Below are positions 1 to 12,571 of a DNA stretch of 64,000 bases, piece after piece. Numbering within the stretch: position 1 is the first letter of the stretch; the number at the start of each line of letters is the position of its first letter. Below the pieces are notes generated by a model that did no database searches, was not told the DNA's origin, and was given only the letters and a program-made list of their open reading frames with translations. Both the position numbers and the translations under genes were made by a program. The stretch comes from Trichaptum fuscoviolaceum (Eukaryota; Basidiomycota; Agaricomycetes; Hymenochaetales; Trichaptaceae): contig CAJSYZ010000012.1 of the NCBI GenBank assembly GCA_910574455.1, forward strand, positions 2,225,317 to 2,289,316. Reading direction: 5' to 3'.

Positions 1-2
1 AA

Positions 3-341
3 GATGATTTGGTTGGTTGCTCTAGCCCCGGGCCTTGTTTCGACCAACCAATCAAAGGCAAGGCCCTCTTCCAATACATCGGCGATGAGACGGAGAGCTA
101 TTGCGTCTCTCCTAAGGATACTTCTAGCTGCACGAACGGGTCCGTGCGCGACTCATACGTGTCCTTCTACGACGCCGATAGCAGAAAGAGTCACACAGTA
201 CTCTTCTCGGACGTGGATTCGGCGCCTTTGTTATTGAATAGAGCAGTCGGAGGATCGAAGGCGTATTTTGTCGCTTCTGAGAACCCACAAGACATAGCAG
301 AGAAAAGAGGTCCGTGCACAAACATGCTCACAGATAATTAA
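3..341 (+). CDS. 3' end of an unrecognised gene, cut by the window edge
   Basis: The frame is open from the first bases of the window to a TAA at 339-341, giving about 112 residues. No ATG opens it, so this is probably the last exon of a gene that begins before the window. The peptide has several cysteines, including a CSSPGPC segment near its start and a GPCTNM segment near its end, and a balanced amino-acid composition unlike random translation. I see no known domain. A secreted, disulfide-bonded protein is possible, but that is inference from cysteine spacing only. Confidence 0.4.
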   Translation, partial: DDLVGCSSPGPCFDQPIKGKALFQYIGDETESYCVSPKDTSSCTNGSVRDSYVSFYDADSRKSHTVLFSDVDSAPLLLNRAVGGSKAYFVASENPQDIAEKRGPCTNMLTDN

Positions 342-3300
342 ACGTCTGACGCGATCCTTTAACTTCAGTAACGGAGAAGACATCCGCGGGAGCTGTATTT
401 GATGTTAAAATACCTTCATCCCCTACGTCATGTGAGCCAATCACTACTCGATTCCACATCTTTTCTCACTCATCAACGTCTTTTCGAAAGAGAAGGAACC
501 TAAGACGCTCGCTCGAGCCAGTAAGCGACGTTGGAAGCTAGTCGTCTGTGTATCCGTGAGCATCTTATTCGTATGGTCTCCTTGGCCTCTTGCTGATTCG
601 CTGACGAAGGGGTAGGTTCGTAGAAAATAGAAGCGGAAGAGATCATTGCTGATGATGTGTTGTTCGCTCATCTCATCGCGCCGAGGCTGTTGTCGGTAAG
701 GTTCTAAGCATTATACCATTTACTTGGGATGCCGGTGATCTCGAAGCTGAAGCTCGCAATGTTAAGCTCGTTCTCAGAGCCGCGGCGTCCCCTACGACCA
801 TATGACGACCTTCACAGCCTGCTTAGCAAGTGTGATGTTGAAATAGAAGTCTCTAAGATGCATGACTTACTAAAATTGCGTGACATTCTTCGCAGCACCG
901 GAAACAATACAATGAGACCCAATTTCATGACAAGGGGAAGAAGAACTTGGTAGCAGATGGCGCTAAACGATTTCAAAGCAACGTCACTGTCTTGAATCTT
1001 CTCGAATTTTGATCTTGCTAGGAATCGCGCTTAGTCAGATCAAGGCGGATTTTGAGTCTTTTCTGTTATTCGCGCATGTAACATTGGTAACTTAGTAACG
1101 TGTCTTGTGCGGGCATATCCTAATGAACGTGTACAACTGGTATGAACCGGCCGAAGTCCATTTTTGTCAGCGAATGACAGGGCGTTGTGCCTTTATATTT
1201 CACACAATGCCATAAACCTTATTCGGGATTGAGTCTATACACGCGAGAGCGATGCGACACATGCATTTGAGACACAGAAGACAGAAGTGAGATCGCTTCT
1301 TACCCATCATAAAATTGCTAAGAAGTGGGAAGCCAGAAGGCAGAGACTTGCTTCAGTGAGAAAATGCCAGATTCGTCGAACTACTTGTATTGAGAATGCT
1401 GCACCGCAAAAGATTTGTCACGAGATTTCTTCTTCTGTAATTGACAGTAACTGGGATATCCGGCTTATCAACTTGAAGAAGAAAAATGCATACGTACAGG
1501 ATATACCATCAGCTGGTCTAATACATAATAAGTTTCTGGTCGTTAAGAGATTAACCACGACGCTGATAAGGCCATATGCTATGAATTTCCCGGTCTGACT
1601 CCGAGGGCCAACGCAAACCCTCATGGGTGCGGCGTAGAAGCACGACACCCGGAGTAAAGAAAGCAGTCATTGAATGAAAAGGAAAGATAATGTAGAAATC
1701 AACTTGTGATCGTTGAGTTTATCCATTAGGGTGGACGGAAATCGAAATCGCAAAACTTGGAGTTTCGACTCAGGGTGAAAGGACAACGGGAAATAAGCAA
1801 ATGTGCGCCTTCCTCATCTACTGCCTTCAGCGAGCTTGTCGACAGTAATCCTTGCGGCCGCCACTACACAGGTGGTGAGCCGGATGCATAAAAAGTATCC
1901 GACCTCACTAAACGCGTCTGAGTTGGACGAGCAAGGACAACCGTCGAGTTGTCTCAGCCGACAGTAGACAAAAGTATCTCGAACCTGGCAACGCAACAAG
2001 CATCGTTCAGGTCGACAGGAAGGGGGCAGCATGGAGACGAGGACGAAGTAGAGCACTTGCCAGGAGACCACAGCGTAGCAAGGAAGTTGACACCCTATGT
2101 CGAGGGAGCGCGGAGTGCTGGACGGAGACAAGGATCAATGGAGACAGCTTGCTTTATAGGCCGCCGATGGTATATGTGGAATATTTTAGCTACCGAGAAT
2201 AGATAAGGCATGTGTTATCTTGAAAATGGGACCCACGCTTGATCATGGATGGATATCACCGATTCGATACGCTCGGCGGCGGAACTCGAAGCAAACAGAG
2301 TTTACCACAAAACCTTATCAAGTTATCTTCGGAAGTTTTATTGAATCAAGACTTAGCACAGTGTCCATAATGGAGAACAAGAGATACACGAACCCAGCTC
2401 TATGGTCAAAGACCGTTTTCCGTTCCCTTCTTCAGCGGACTTACACTCTTTAAGAAACAAAGAAGGAAGAAAGTGGAGTCTATTGCGTCAAGCCTTTTTT
2501 TAACAAATTGTAGCAATGTATAACAGACTTACTGTGGGACGCATACCATTATGGCGTTACTCGATCCCAGAATGACGAGCGAAGCTGTTTGCAGGGATGG
2601 AGGTCACTTGGCGTGTCCTTCCACAGAATAGTGGATGACAGATCGAGCTGTTGTGGACTCTTCAACAGCATTTCTTAGTCCCTTCGCGGAAATGAAGCAA
2701 AACCCGATGGTACGGTAGTGACCGACAGTCGCACCGCACTTCTTAAACGCAATGCGACATCGGGAGATCGCTGAACAGAATGGTGGTCAGTGCGTGTCAA
2801 TCTACCAATGAAACGTATCGCACCATGATATGAGGACGAGGATTATAAAGGGTCGCACTGATCGCTCGCTTCCGGTATGAGCGGATAGTTGTATCGAGGT
2901 CCAGCCTTGCTGTTGCGGGTTGTCTAGGACATGCAAGCCCGTTATTACGGACGCAGCCCTTTACTACATATTGATACAACTACAGAGCGGCAATGCCTGC
3001 TCGCAATTGGTCCAGTCCGCTACGTCACGATAGTTATCGCACATTCAATTGGTGATATGGAGCTTCTGGAAATAGACATGAAGGAGATCCGTGTAGTCTG
3101 CTAACCCCTCATTGGAGTAGCGAATGAATTGACTTACAGCCGGTCGCTGCCTTGTGTATGCAGCATTTCCTGACATAGGTGGATTGCGTGTCATCCATTC
3201 TTACGATCTCTAGCCCAGACGACCGTAATGATCTCGAGATTAGTATAGCAACAGCAATCAAGCCCTCCAAGCTGGCAGATGCCTAACATTGTGGTGCCCT

Positions 3301-3841
3301 GGAATTGCGAAAGTAGTCATACAGTTGGAGGGGGGGGGCTGATTATTGAAAGCACTTTATCGGACTATTTTCACATCGATTAAGAGTCAGCTGCGACTTT
3401 AGTTATGGAAGACAAAGAAACTCCACCTTTAGCACCCGCTTACTGTCCGCGTTTCCTTCAGATCAGAGCGTCTTGAGCTAGGGAGTGGAGTATTGGTGAT
3501 GACCAGACAGGGCAGAACAAGCAAATAGTTTCTGAGAAGCGCTGATAACCTAGAATAGCATTGCTCCGCGGCACCAGCTGGTGATTCACTACAACTCACA
3601 GGCATTCCAAGAACACGGTCCTGGGCTGTATATTTCAGATGCAAAATAGCTGCCATGAATGACATTCGAATGAAAATTGCAAAGCTCGTGTTTGTAAGAT
3701 TTCGTCGAGTTCACCCGCAAGGCAAGCCCACCCAAGGCAAGAAAGGGGGATCTGCAGGCACCAAAATTTCACCTATCCGGTTCGTCCCCGTAGTCGTCCC
3801 TTATGTTACAGCCAACCAAGAGCACGATTGATGTTTATAGC
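342..3841. other. Gene-poor interval, no supported gene
   Basis: Frames here are short (under about 110 codons) and share no splice-linked coding pattern I can follow. I found no tRNA-like fold by eye, no long tandem array and no terminal repeats. The only low-complexity feature is a run of G near 3333-3340. Decayed genes cannot be excluded. Confidence 0.4.
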
Positions 3842-4072
3842 TCATTTCTTAATGATCTTCGCGTTCAGTTCCACGGGATCGTCAGGCCACCTTGCGTCAT
3901 GATGATCAACCGTATGAGAATATTTTGTCTTTTCTGTCCCGACCAGGAACCAGGCACAATAAACCATGAGGATAACGCAGAATATCACGTAGCAGGCGTA
4001 CAAGCGAAAGAATCTGGCGGGTGGGAAATCGATGAATTGGCGATCCCGCGATAACTTACAAACTCACTGAGA
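3842..4072 (-). CDS. Candidate terminal exon of a small single-pass membrane protein
   Basis: The minus frame is open from about 4072 to a TGA at 3842-3844. It contains a clear hydrophobic helix (around LYACYVIFCVILMVYCAWFL) flanked by basic residues, then a polar tail of about 40 residues ending in Lys-Lys. This charge pattern suggests one transmembrane segment with a C-terminal soluble tail. No ATG starts the frame. A preceding exon may lie at about 4075-4175, where an ATG-led stretch ends near a GTGAGT donor, but I could not join it in frame with confidence. I do not recognise the family. It lies about 0.6 kb past the 3' end of the WW/FF gene on the same strand. Confidence 0.3.
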
Positions 4073-4665
4073 ATTCATACTGGATACTTGGTGACTTTGG
4101 CGTAAATGGATAAAGAAAACAAGGTTGGCCCTGGACAAGGAGAGTTTTCATTGATTTAGGAGCCATGATCCGGGATATGAAAGGATAATTTCGGAGCCGC
4201 AAGCTTCTCGATATGTCCCTGTATAATCAATTGAAGGTTATATGGTATGTTCATGTGAATTGGCAAACAACGCACCCTGATCCATGTTTCTCGCTGGTCA
4301 GGAATGTGATCAAACATAGTGTATCTCTTGTCGTTCTACGTAAGAGGATCAGTACGATTGTCAATCGGAAGTAAAAAATGAGGCAGTCCAAGGGAAACAA
4401 TAAACGAAAGTAGGTGTAAATGAAATAGCGGATAATCACCACGGTGTGTTCTCAAGTAACACCCCTCTATGTTTCGTAACATTCTCACTTTCCGTGCCCA
4501 CAAGAATCGGAATGTGTGAAGTTTAACGGAAAATGTGCACATAAGGTCAAGGCACCGTGAAGAAAGATCACGGATCACGGATTGTCCGCGGGTGTCCACA
4601 GGCCGAGATGCCCACTGTTCCACGCGAACAACTGTAGGTGCCTGAAATCCAAATCACTGGCTTGG

Positions 4666-7328
4666 CTAACGTAGCGTAATACGCATAGAGAAGCAACTAT
4701 GAAGCAGAATCAAATAACGAACACTTCTCACCTTTAATACCCTTTCGATTTCCCTTACATCAATACTCTTCGCCAATGCCTTCAAATCGGCCCGCTGCAC
4801 ATCTTCTCCAGCATTCTCTTCTCCAGCTAAATCTTCTGCACCAACTTCAACATTCATACCTTCGCTGCCCTTCTCTTCTTCTTGAATCTTCCGCATGCGT
4901 CCCCAGAACTCTACGAAGGAGTTCTCGTTGAGCATCTCCTGGAACTCACGTTCCGCACGCTGTACCCGTTCGGCGTGCCATCGCCGGAACTCGATTTCTA
5001 ACCGACGCGCATCGGGATCGTGATCCTCGTCGAGATGGAGTTTTTGCGCTGGCAGAGACGTCTGAATAGAAGTGAGGGATGACGAAGACAATTGGGAGAG
5101 CTTGGATGTGGAAAGAGATGGCGCATGTGACTCGAAAAGCGCTTGCAAGTTTGCGGTGTGCTTCTGCCGGAGATTTGTAATATGTTTATCGAACAATGAC
5201 CGTCGAACTCCGAACGATAGAGGTGAGGTTGTAAACCGTGGGTCGCTTGCTAATTGAGCTTGACACGAGTCCCAAGTAGCCTGTACAACTGAATATCAGT
5301 AAGAACTCTTTGACAAGCAAGATCCGTACCAGTGGTTCCCGAATAGCGTCTGTCAGAAGTGTCCTACGCAACAACAAAAAACCATCAGCGCCTCAAAGCC
5401 TTACGTACAGATAGAAGGCGCACAGGAACTCCGATTCGCCTTGTTCACGGTCCAATGCATTTCGAGTTCGCGCCAGCTCCGCCTCCACGCGTCTCCGATC
5501 TCGTTTCACCTGTTCCTCTCGCTCACGGACTGCCCGTTCCTTTCGCTCTTTATCCTTCCGCTTGCGCTCCGTCTCGCTGTCCTCGTGCGATGTCTCGAGT
5601 TTATCCATCTTCGGATCAACTGATGATTCCGAGGTGGTAAGAGTCTTGACAAATGTGTTGAAGAGTTCTTCCCGGAGAGAGGATGAACCGACGGCATCAT
5701 ACCGCGGGTCTTTGTCCAACCCTCTCTTGACCTTCAACATGCATTCAATATACTGAGTCGTAAAAAGTTCAAACGTCCTTACATCTTTCCAACTGACATC
5801 AGGTTTAATTTTGTCGATAGCTTTTTCGCGTAGGAGCCCGAAGAATTCTGTCTCTGCCTTTTGAGCCGCCTTGCGTTTTTCTAACCTGCAATTAGCTCAA
5901 ATGTTTTAAAAATGGGATAATCTACGTACCTTCGCCTAGTTCACGAAGATACTCTCTGAACCGCTTCTCGCGTTCGCGATCGTCACGGCCCCAGCCCCAA
6001 AATCGTCGGTCCTTCTTCCACGATCGCCTCCAATCGCTCCAGCTCGTGCGAGTGCTCTTGACCTCAGACCGCAGTAGCTGATCAAATTCTTCCTTCGCCT
6101 TTTTCTTCTCATCCTATAAAGAATAAATTAGAGAGGCAAGAAGATAAGATTGTACATATCTTCACCTACCTGAGCTGTGTCACCAGCAGGCGTGGGTGAT
6201 CCTGCCTTCTCGGCCTTCACCTTTTCAGCCCGGATTTCACGAACACGTTCTCGACAGTACTCATCGAACGCATCACGTCGTGCAGCTACACTTGGTAGAA
6301 GGACGTAGCGAGGATCGGAAATAAATTGAGGCAACGCAGTGTCCCAGGGTAAAAGAGGGTTGATTTGCTTTTCACGCAGCAGCGTCTGTATTTACAAGTC
6401 AGATTTGATTCAAGAGTGAAGAAAATTGTATAGACCTTGAACAATGCCTTGGCCTCGTCCAAACTCAATTCTACTCGCGCTGGCATATTGAGAGACGGCA
6501 TGCCTTTCTCTTTTTCCTTCCTTCGCAGCTCTTCTTCCTCCTCCTCCTTCCGCCTTTCTTCCTCTTCCCTTCGAATGCGCTCCTCTTCTTCAGCCTCCGC
6601 AACGAGTTGAGCAGCTGCCTCCCGTTGCCATTCTTCCATTTCGTCATCAGAGTCCTCTTCGCTACCTTCGTCTTCCTCCTCGTCAACGCGCGCCTTCTTT
6701 ATTGAGACTTCCAGCTCATCAACTGGTTGAACGTCATCCATTGTTTTTCGCTTAGGCTGCTTGCCTTCTTTCAAGTCGCGCTTTACTCGTTCAACTTCCG
6801 CCTCTCTCGCAATCCGTTTCTTATCCTCCTCCTCTGCAGTTCGTCTTTTCTTCTCTTCTTCCTTTTCTTTCTCCTCGTCTTCGAGCTTCGCTACGGCCTC
6901 CTTTATCTCCTCTGGAACAGTCCAGACGCTTTCCTTCTTCTCCTTGTTCGTGAAGAACACGTTTCCTGCGGTAGTGACCACACGTAGCCATGCTGTACCT
7001 GGGATCGGAGTCTTCGTCTTGGGCTTCTCCTTCGCCCTCTTTTCGGGTTGTTGCGCCGCTGCCTTTGCTGCTGCAAATGCAGCCTGTGGAGTTATGGCCA
7101 TACCAGGTGCAAACGGCGCAGCAGGCAGCGGTCGGACATAGGTTGATTCTTTTGTTAACGCATTGTAGTAGTATGGTTGACCTCCAGGGGCTACAGATGA
7201 TAAGTATGTAGCTTGTTGCACGAGTTCTTGGGCTCACCAAGGTGTTCTGTCCAACCAGGTGGTAACGGAGGAGGAATGTTCAAAGCAAGAGGCGGGCCAG
7301 TGAAAGTAGTAGGCGGTGGTGCGGCCAT
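4666..7328 (-). CDS. WW- and FF-domain protein, TCERG1/CA150-like (Dre4/Urn1-type) splicing and elongation factor
   Basis: A nuclear protein of this type couples RNA polymerase II elongation to pre-mRNA splicing: WW domains bind proline-rich splicing factors and FF repeats bind phosphorylated polymerase CTD and partners. The start is the ATG at 7328-7326. A 47-nt intron (7237-7191) splits the first WW domain (PPGWTEHL joined to APGGQPYYYN). A second WW domain follows (GTAWLRVVTTAGNVFF, with SVWTVP), then a long acidic/basic coiled coil. FF-like repeats lie at about 6450-6180, 6113-5880, 5870-5640 and 5420-5140. Introns that restore frame are 6435-6386, 6169-6114, 5939-5881, 5782-5753, 5408-5364 and 5329-5281; the one at 5782-5753 (30 nt) is unusually short, so its exact ends are doubtful. 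The C-terminus is unresolved: either read-through to a stop at 4666, or splicing at 4731 to an exon starting at 4641. Confidence 0.85.
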
Positions 7329-7927
7329 TTAATGAGCTAGCTATTCGTAAGAGTACAGAGAAGAGAAGCTTTAGGTTTCCCGGCCCAGAAGCTAGAAAAT
7401 GAGATCAAAGATGAAGGACGAGTAGCAAGTGAAAAGAAATGAAGATAACAACTGACTCCTCTGCTCCTGACATTGGTACATTTTACCAGAAGCCAAATTT
7501 GGAAGGTGCACGTGATGGCATTCAAGTGCTGAGACGCGCACGCGTGTTGCTTGGACTCACTCTGGCAAGGAAGTATACCTGATTAGTTTGGGACAAGAAC
7601 GTAAACCCTCACTATTGAGAGCTCTGGTTCAAGATATTGGGCTAAAACTGGAGCTTCTGTTTGTTCAAGCAATTCTTGTGTATTTTACCGCCACAGTAAT
7701 GTAGTATATATAATACAAGAAATGCGAAGTCTTGCGCTCAATATATTACTGCCTATCACTCATGTACTCACTGTTCAATTGAAGTAAAATATCCGACATG
7801 CCAATACTGCACAAATGTAATTTGAATTTCGATTGCATATTGTTTCAACACCAATAAGAGAAAAGTAGCAGACGAAAATGCTAAGTAAAAGAAACAACAC
7901 AAAACCATATATATCTTACCCAGAGCA
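7329..7927. other. Intergenic, between WW/FF gene start and F-box gene end
   Basis: About 600 nt between two minus-strand genes. It must hold the promoter of the WW/FF gene (right side of its ATG) and the 3' end of the F-box gene. I see AT-rich tracts near 7690-7720 but no convincing TATA box or further gene. Confidence 0.5.
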
Positions 7928-9235
7928 CTACGCTAAGCTGGAGAGTAATGGGGAAATAGAATCCCTAACTGAAGAGTCCTCAAAATCTAATCGTATCTTC
8001 TTATCCCTAATCTGCCCAAGAAGTTTGACGAACCGAGGGTTGCTCACATTGTCGCGCCACTCCGTTCCGTACAGTGCTATGCATTCGAGCTTCGAAGTTA
8101 CTGGAGAGTCTAAGAAGACCGAAAATACGCGACTAAGGTGCCACCAAATCCAATTGGATTCCCAATGTCCCCGTCCACAATCTATGACATTCATCGCCTC
8201 GTTGGGAGATGAGTGGATACCAACGCGCCTAATGCACCGATTGAAGCGATTGGCGTACTGTAACGCTGTGTAGTTGGTGAAGAAAGCAGGAAGGAAGAGT
8301 TCTTCGATATTCTCGCATAGCTCAAGTACGCGGGCAATGCATCGAGTGCGCAAGAACTCGGATGATTTTCCGAACTCTATCGATTGAATACGGTGGGCGT
8401 TCAGTGCCAGAAGGTTATCGAAATTGTACAGAGGCGTTTCAGTGATCAAACGGCGCAAGGAAGGAAGCTCGACAGCACGAAATATGAGGTCTTCGGCTGA
8501 GGTCCAGGCGGAAAGGAGATGCAGCGTATGTACGTTTGGAAGAAGTATCGATGGCGAACTCCCTCCGGGTTTTCCGAAGAGAGACGACCAGGCTCCGTTG
8601 CTTGGTCCGATGGCGAGGACTTGGAGGGAAGACGATTGGAAGCAGAATTTGGGTGGTAGCGTCAGCTGGCCAGGCTCCCAGCATTCTAATCGTCTACCCC
8701 AATCCACCCGCACGAGATTCTTCATCTCTACGTCGTCGTCCGGTGTTGGCGAGAGTGAGCATTGATCGCATTCGTTAGGATCCGACCGGACGATAAACTC
8801 GCGGCTCCGGATGATGATGAGAATGTTTGGGCAGCATCGGAAGATACGCTGGGCTTGTTTTCCTATCGGACTTTCCTCAAATCGTCCGTTGCATTCGACC
8901 GGGAGAAAAACCCGAGAAACGTAGTATCCCAGCGACCTTGTGCTGGACGTCGCACATTTCCTGTGTGACTCTTCAAGAACGTCGGCCAGCCCTGCTGCGC
9001 CGTGACGAATCCAGATCTCTTCGTATAGAAATGGTAGAGATAGGGCATTCCAACGCCAGCACACCAGTGCCAGAGTGCGCTTGATGAACAATATCAGAAG
9101 ACTGGACGAATCTGCGTCCGCGATGGAAATCGATTCAAATGGACGAGGAGTAACTGCAGAACAAGTGTTCCGATTTGGATCCAATGTTGCCCAGTAGAAT
9201 ATGTTCGACAACAATTCGACTGGAATTCGTTCCAT
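7928..9235 (-). CDS. F-box domain protein, intronless
   Basis: The single frame of 435 codons begins at the ATG at 9235 and ends with TAG at 7928-7930. Residues 1-80 read as an F-box: IPVELLSNIFYWAT at the start, then LALVCWRWNALSLPFLYEEI, the usual layout of mushroom F-box proteins. The rest looks like degenerate leucine-rich or beta-rich repeats (for example LLPNVHTLHLLSAW and LPSLRRLITETPLY), which in this family form the substrate-recognition surface. Known role: F-box proteins bridge Skp1-Cullin1 ubiquitin ligases to substrates. The substrate cannot be read from sequence. Agaricomycete genomes carry large, fast-evolving sets of such genes, so no ortholog is claimed. Confidence 0.8.
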   Translation of the reverse strand: MERIPVELLSNIFYWATLDPNRNTCSAVTPRPFESISIADADSSSLLILFIKRTLALVCWRWNALSLPFLYEEIWIRHGAAGLADVLEESHRKCATSSTRSLGYYVSRVFLPVECNGRFEESPIGKQAQRIFRCCPNILIIIRSREFIVRSDPNECDQCSLSPTPDDDVEMKNLVRVDWGRRLECWEPGQLTLPPKFCFQSSSLQVLAIGPSNGAWSSLFGKPGGSSPSILLPNVHTLHLLSAWTSAEDLIFRAVELPSLRRLITETPLYNFDNLLALNAHRIQSIEFGKSSEFLRTRCIARVLELCENIEELFLPAFFTNYTALQYANRFNRCIRRVGIHSSPNEAMNVIDCGRGHWESNWIWWHLSRVFSVFLDSPVTSKLECIALYGTEWRDNVSNPRFVKLLGQIRDKKIRLDFEDSSVRDSISPLLSSLA

Positions 9236-9945
9236 TGTGTCAGTGCGAGGAAGAAAGTGAGGTAAACAGTCGGTTACTTGAGTACATACTTATAGTGTTC
9301 CGGAGACACCAGCCGCTCATTGGCCGTACTATCCCATGACGAGGTCACGAGTACATCCTAGTTGAATTCGCGAGACACAAAGACTTATAACAGAGCCAAA
9401 GAGGCCCAATGGCCCCTATTTACTCACGTATTGCAATTCCTGAGAATGTTCAAGCTATGTCTTCGGCATGGTTGTCAGATGTTATTACTGTTTGAATAAG
9501 GAGGACACATGAACGAAGAAGACTTCCAGGTCGTCCAGAACATCCGCGTAGTAAACTGGTTGGTGGTGGTGGGAGTACGAAGAGTAAAATATCATCTGAA
9601 CATGCCGAGACATGATGCCGACTCGGAGGCGTGTGAAATCAGGCGAAAAGCCTACAACCAATGACATTGCGCTACAGACGGTTACAAGAGGATAAGATTA
9701 ACGGTAACGACAGGAGGTAGTGTCTCACGACAGTCATGATGACAGGGGGAAAGAGAGCGACAAAGAATATCAAGTCCGAGAAAAAGTCCTTGAGGAAAAT
9801 CAAATTATTTGAAGGTACGAGTAACACACAACAGACCATGCGTTCACTGAAATGTCTTGTCGGGGTTAAATGCGTTGTACAGAGGGCAAAGTAGATCCCA
9901 TTGGACTATAAACGAGAGAAGTAAGCTGATGTACAAGAGCTATGT
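9236..9945. other. Intergenic, F-box promoter and laccase 3' flank
   Basis: About 700 nt between two minus-strand genes. No coding pattern, repeat or RNA gene is visible. The laccase 3' UTR should lie just left of 9946. Confidence 0.5.
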
Positions 9946-12467
9946 TTAATGAATGTACGCACGACCTGGTGGATCTGTCTTTCTGACGTCCGATGCATCT
10001 TCAGCGAAAACAACAGCGAGGCCCCTGGTGAGACGTTGTCACTACTTCTTAACTTAAGTCTTAACCATTGGGACTCACGCATCCAAATGCCAGTCAATAT
10101 GACAATGCAAGAACCAAGGACCAGGATTGTTTGTCTCAAATCGAAATGTGACGTTGTCAGTACCAGCGCCAATGCTCACAACGTCTCGGCGAATTGGATT
10201 TACGTAGTTGTATGTGGCGCTTCCCGCAACCCTCACAACATCGAAAGTGTGTCCATGAAGATGGAAGGGATGCTGCGGAGTGTAAATCACTTGGTCTTAG
10301 TAGCTGATATGAGTGTACTCAATAACTTACATTTCCACCTCCTGGAATTGATACCTCGATTACTTTGTTTGCGGGGAGGGTGTAGACTGAACCATTGGGA
10401 AGCAGGCTTGTGGCTGCCGTCTTGCCACTGAGTATTTGAAGAAGGACAGGAACATTAGGAGGGACAAAGGCGGCACCATTGATGGTAAAGTTCTTGCTAA
10501 CAGCGTCCTGCATTAAGGGGCTCTGAGTAAACATCATCTCAAACACGAAACTTTCTCACCTTTCCAATCTTGAGGACAAGATTGACGTCTGCACCTCCCT
10601 GAATGGGAGCCCCAGGCTAAGAGAAGGTAAGGGACCATCAGTTCGTCATCCCATTTGGAATGAAGCAGACAACTTACAGCACCGGGATTATTGAATGGCT
10701 GTTGAGAGTAAATGAGGAACAGGAGGCGCTTGCTGTCAACATTTAAAAGTAGCACTTACCACGACGTTCGCCTCATTCAAAAGAGTTCCATTCGCGACAG
10801 GAGTGGAAATCGGCTCCGCAATGGGGGCGCCCGTATAGCGAAGAATGGCAGAATTAACTCCGCCATCAGTAGTTGTATTCCCAACACTGGGGATAGCGCG
10901 GATCCCTATAGTAAGCGGACGCTTGTTAGGATCATATCATTATGAGAACGATTTCTTACAATAATTTCCGACAGGCTGGGTGGCCTCGACCTTGGGGCGA
11001 TTAGTTAATGTCTTTTACACGCAGTAGTACTATAGCGTACAATAACCGAATATCGTTGACCTGCCGAGCGGGGGCGTTAGCTATCATCTATTATACGAGT
11101 GGGTCTTAGGCTCACCAGCATGAATTTGGAGCGAATCAACTGTCAAAGGCTGAGTCTCTACACCATCCGTCTCGATGACAGTCATCTTGTGTTGATCGAT
11201 AGAGAACGTATATCTATTATGCGTACAACGGAGGTCAGATCATGTCTGCGATCAGAAAGAGGCAACGTACGCTGGAAAACAACTAGTGCTGACGATACGG
11301 TATCGATGACTACATTCTATCGGTAAAATTGTGCATCAATAATCCAAAGGCGGCTAAACACCTACCGTTTCCCCGGATGAGCATTTATGACAGCCAAAGC
11401 AGTGGGAGACCCAGTGTTTCCCGACCATCGGCCAAGGCCATTGATAGTTGTCGTGTCAGGTGTTCTATAGAATCCTTCAGCTGCTCACGAAGCATAGAAA
11501 AAGGCTAATAACTCACGGCGCAGCTTTATTGGGATTAGGAAAAAGAACTGTCGAAAGACCATGATACCAGTCCGCAAGTGTGATGACAGTTGATGCTAGC
11601 GACTTCAGTTTAAACGAGTGAAATGAGAAGAAGTAGGGATGCCGTACCATCATCGATATCGTAAAGATGAGCCAAGGGGTCATGGGGATCTGATTACTGT
11701 GAGAAAGGCGGAAGACAGAATCAAAAAATCAGAAGTGCTTCACCGTATATGACGAGAGGGCCACTGATGCAGAAGAAGGTTGATTAATTGTACTTATGAG
11801 AATGAAGTTGATTGACATACCGCAGGCCATCGCAATATTGTGTAGAAAGATGAGAGTGATACCAGTACGTCCCCGCCTGATTTGGCACCTGGAAGTTATA
11901 ACTAAGAACAGGTTTAGTGGAATGTATTGGTATTAGAGTGTAGTACCTCACAGGAATGATTCCCCGGGCACTAGAGGACATTGAGTGACAAAGGACGGTC
12001 CGTCCATCTCAGGGGTATGAGCTTGAAAGAGGCCATGCCAGTGCTTCGGATGTTTATTCAAGATCAATATGAAGAGGGAGTTACGATATAGCGAGGTACA
12101 CGTACGATAGAAGTAGCACGGCGCATACTTGTATCGTTGAGCTGGTCGATGACGTTGAGCTAATCGCAAGAGAGGATCCGTGAATCTCTGTCCCTGTGCG
12201 CTATCAAGTGACCATACCAGGAAACGATCACCTTTTCGACCTGTGATCAGAGGAGCAGGAAAGACTCCTTCAGCAGTAACAGCCCTATTGGAACTTGGAA
12301 GTGAGAAAGGCGTATGTCTGTCATTCAGTGGACACTCACGGACGAATGAAACCATCAGGTGAGATGTTTTTGTTGACTATGCGGAGGGTTCGTTGAGATA
12401 TTTGTGCATCCACAACGCCACAAAGTGTTACGGCGATAAACGTAGCTACAGAGGAAAATGAGTGCAT
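9946..12467 (-). CDS. Laccase (secreted multicopper oxidase)
   Basis: Laccases oxidise phenols and reduce O2 to water outside the cell, in lignin breakdown, pigment formation or morphogenesis. The ATG at 12467-12465 opens a signal peptide (about 21 residues, cleavage expected after VVDA). All four copper signatures are present: L1 HWHGLFQ (just right of 12000), L2 [16 protein letters not shown] (about 11815-11890), L3 [14 protein letters not shown] (about 10235-10280) and L4 [11 protein letters not shown] (about 10075-10110). The residue ten after the L4 cysteine is Leu, the axial position typical of class 2 laccases. The gene is cut by about 17 short introns. Those near the 5' end restore frame exactly: 12339 after RP, then after DRFL, after TSI before HWHG, and after ESFL before YNF. 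The last exon ends AYIH-TAA at 9948-9946. The protein appears intact at about 510 residues with a short C-tail. Confidence 0.93.
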
Positions 12468-12560
12468 CCTCGAAGCAAAGGGAGAGCTGATGAGAGAAAT
12501 GAAGGAAAGGACGGAAGGACAAAGGGCCCGAGGGAATGAAGCGACAGTTTCACTGTGAGG

Positions 12561-12567
12561 TTATATA
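12561..12567 (-). promoter_or_regulatory. TATA box of the laccase gene
   Basis: The minus strand reads TATATAA here, about 95 nt upstream of the laccase ATG. That spacing suits a TATA box with a short 5' leader. No other clear element was identified by eye. Confidence 0.6.
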
Positions 12568-12571
12568 TCGG

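Noticed and set aside
6761..7141. Plus-strand frame of 126 codons over the WW/FF gene
   Set aside because: Shadow of the Glu/Lys/Arg-rich coiled coil on the minus strand; the Ser/Phe-rich product is typical of antisense translation.
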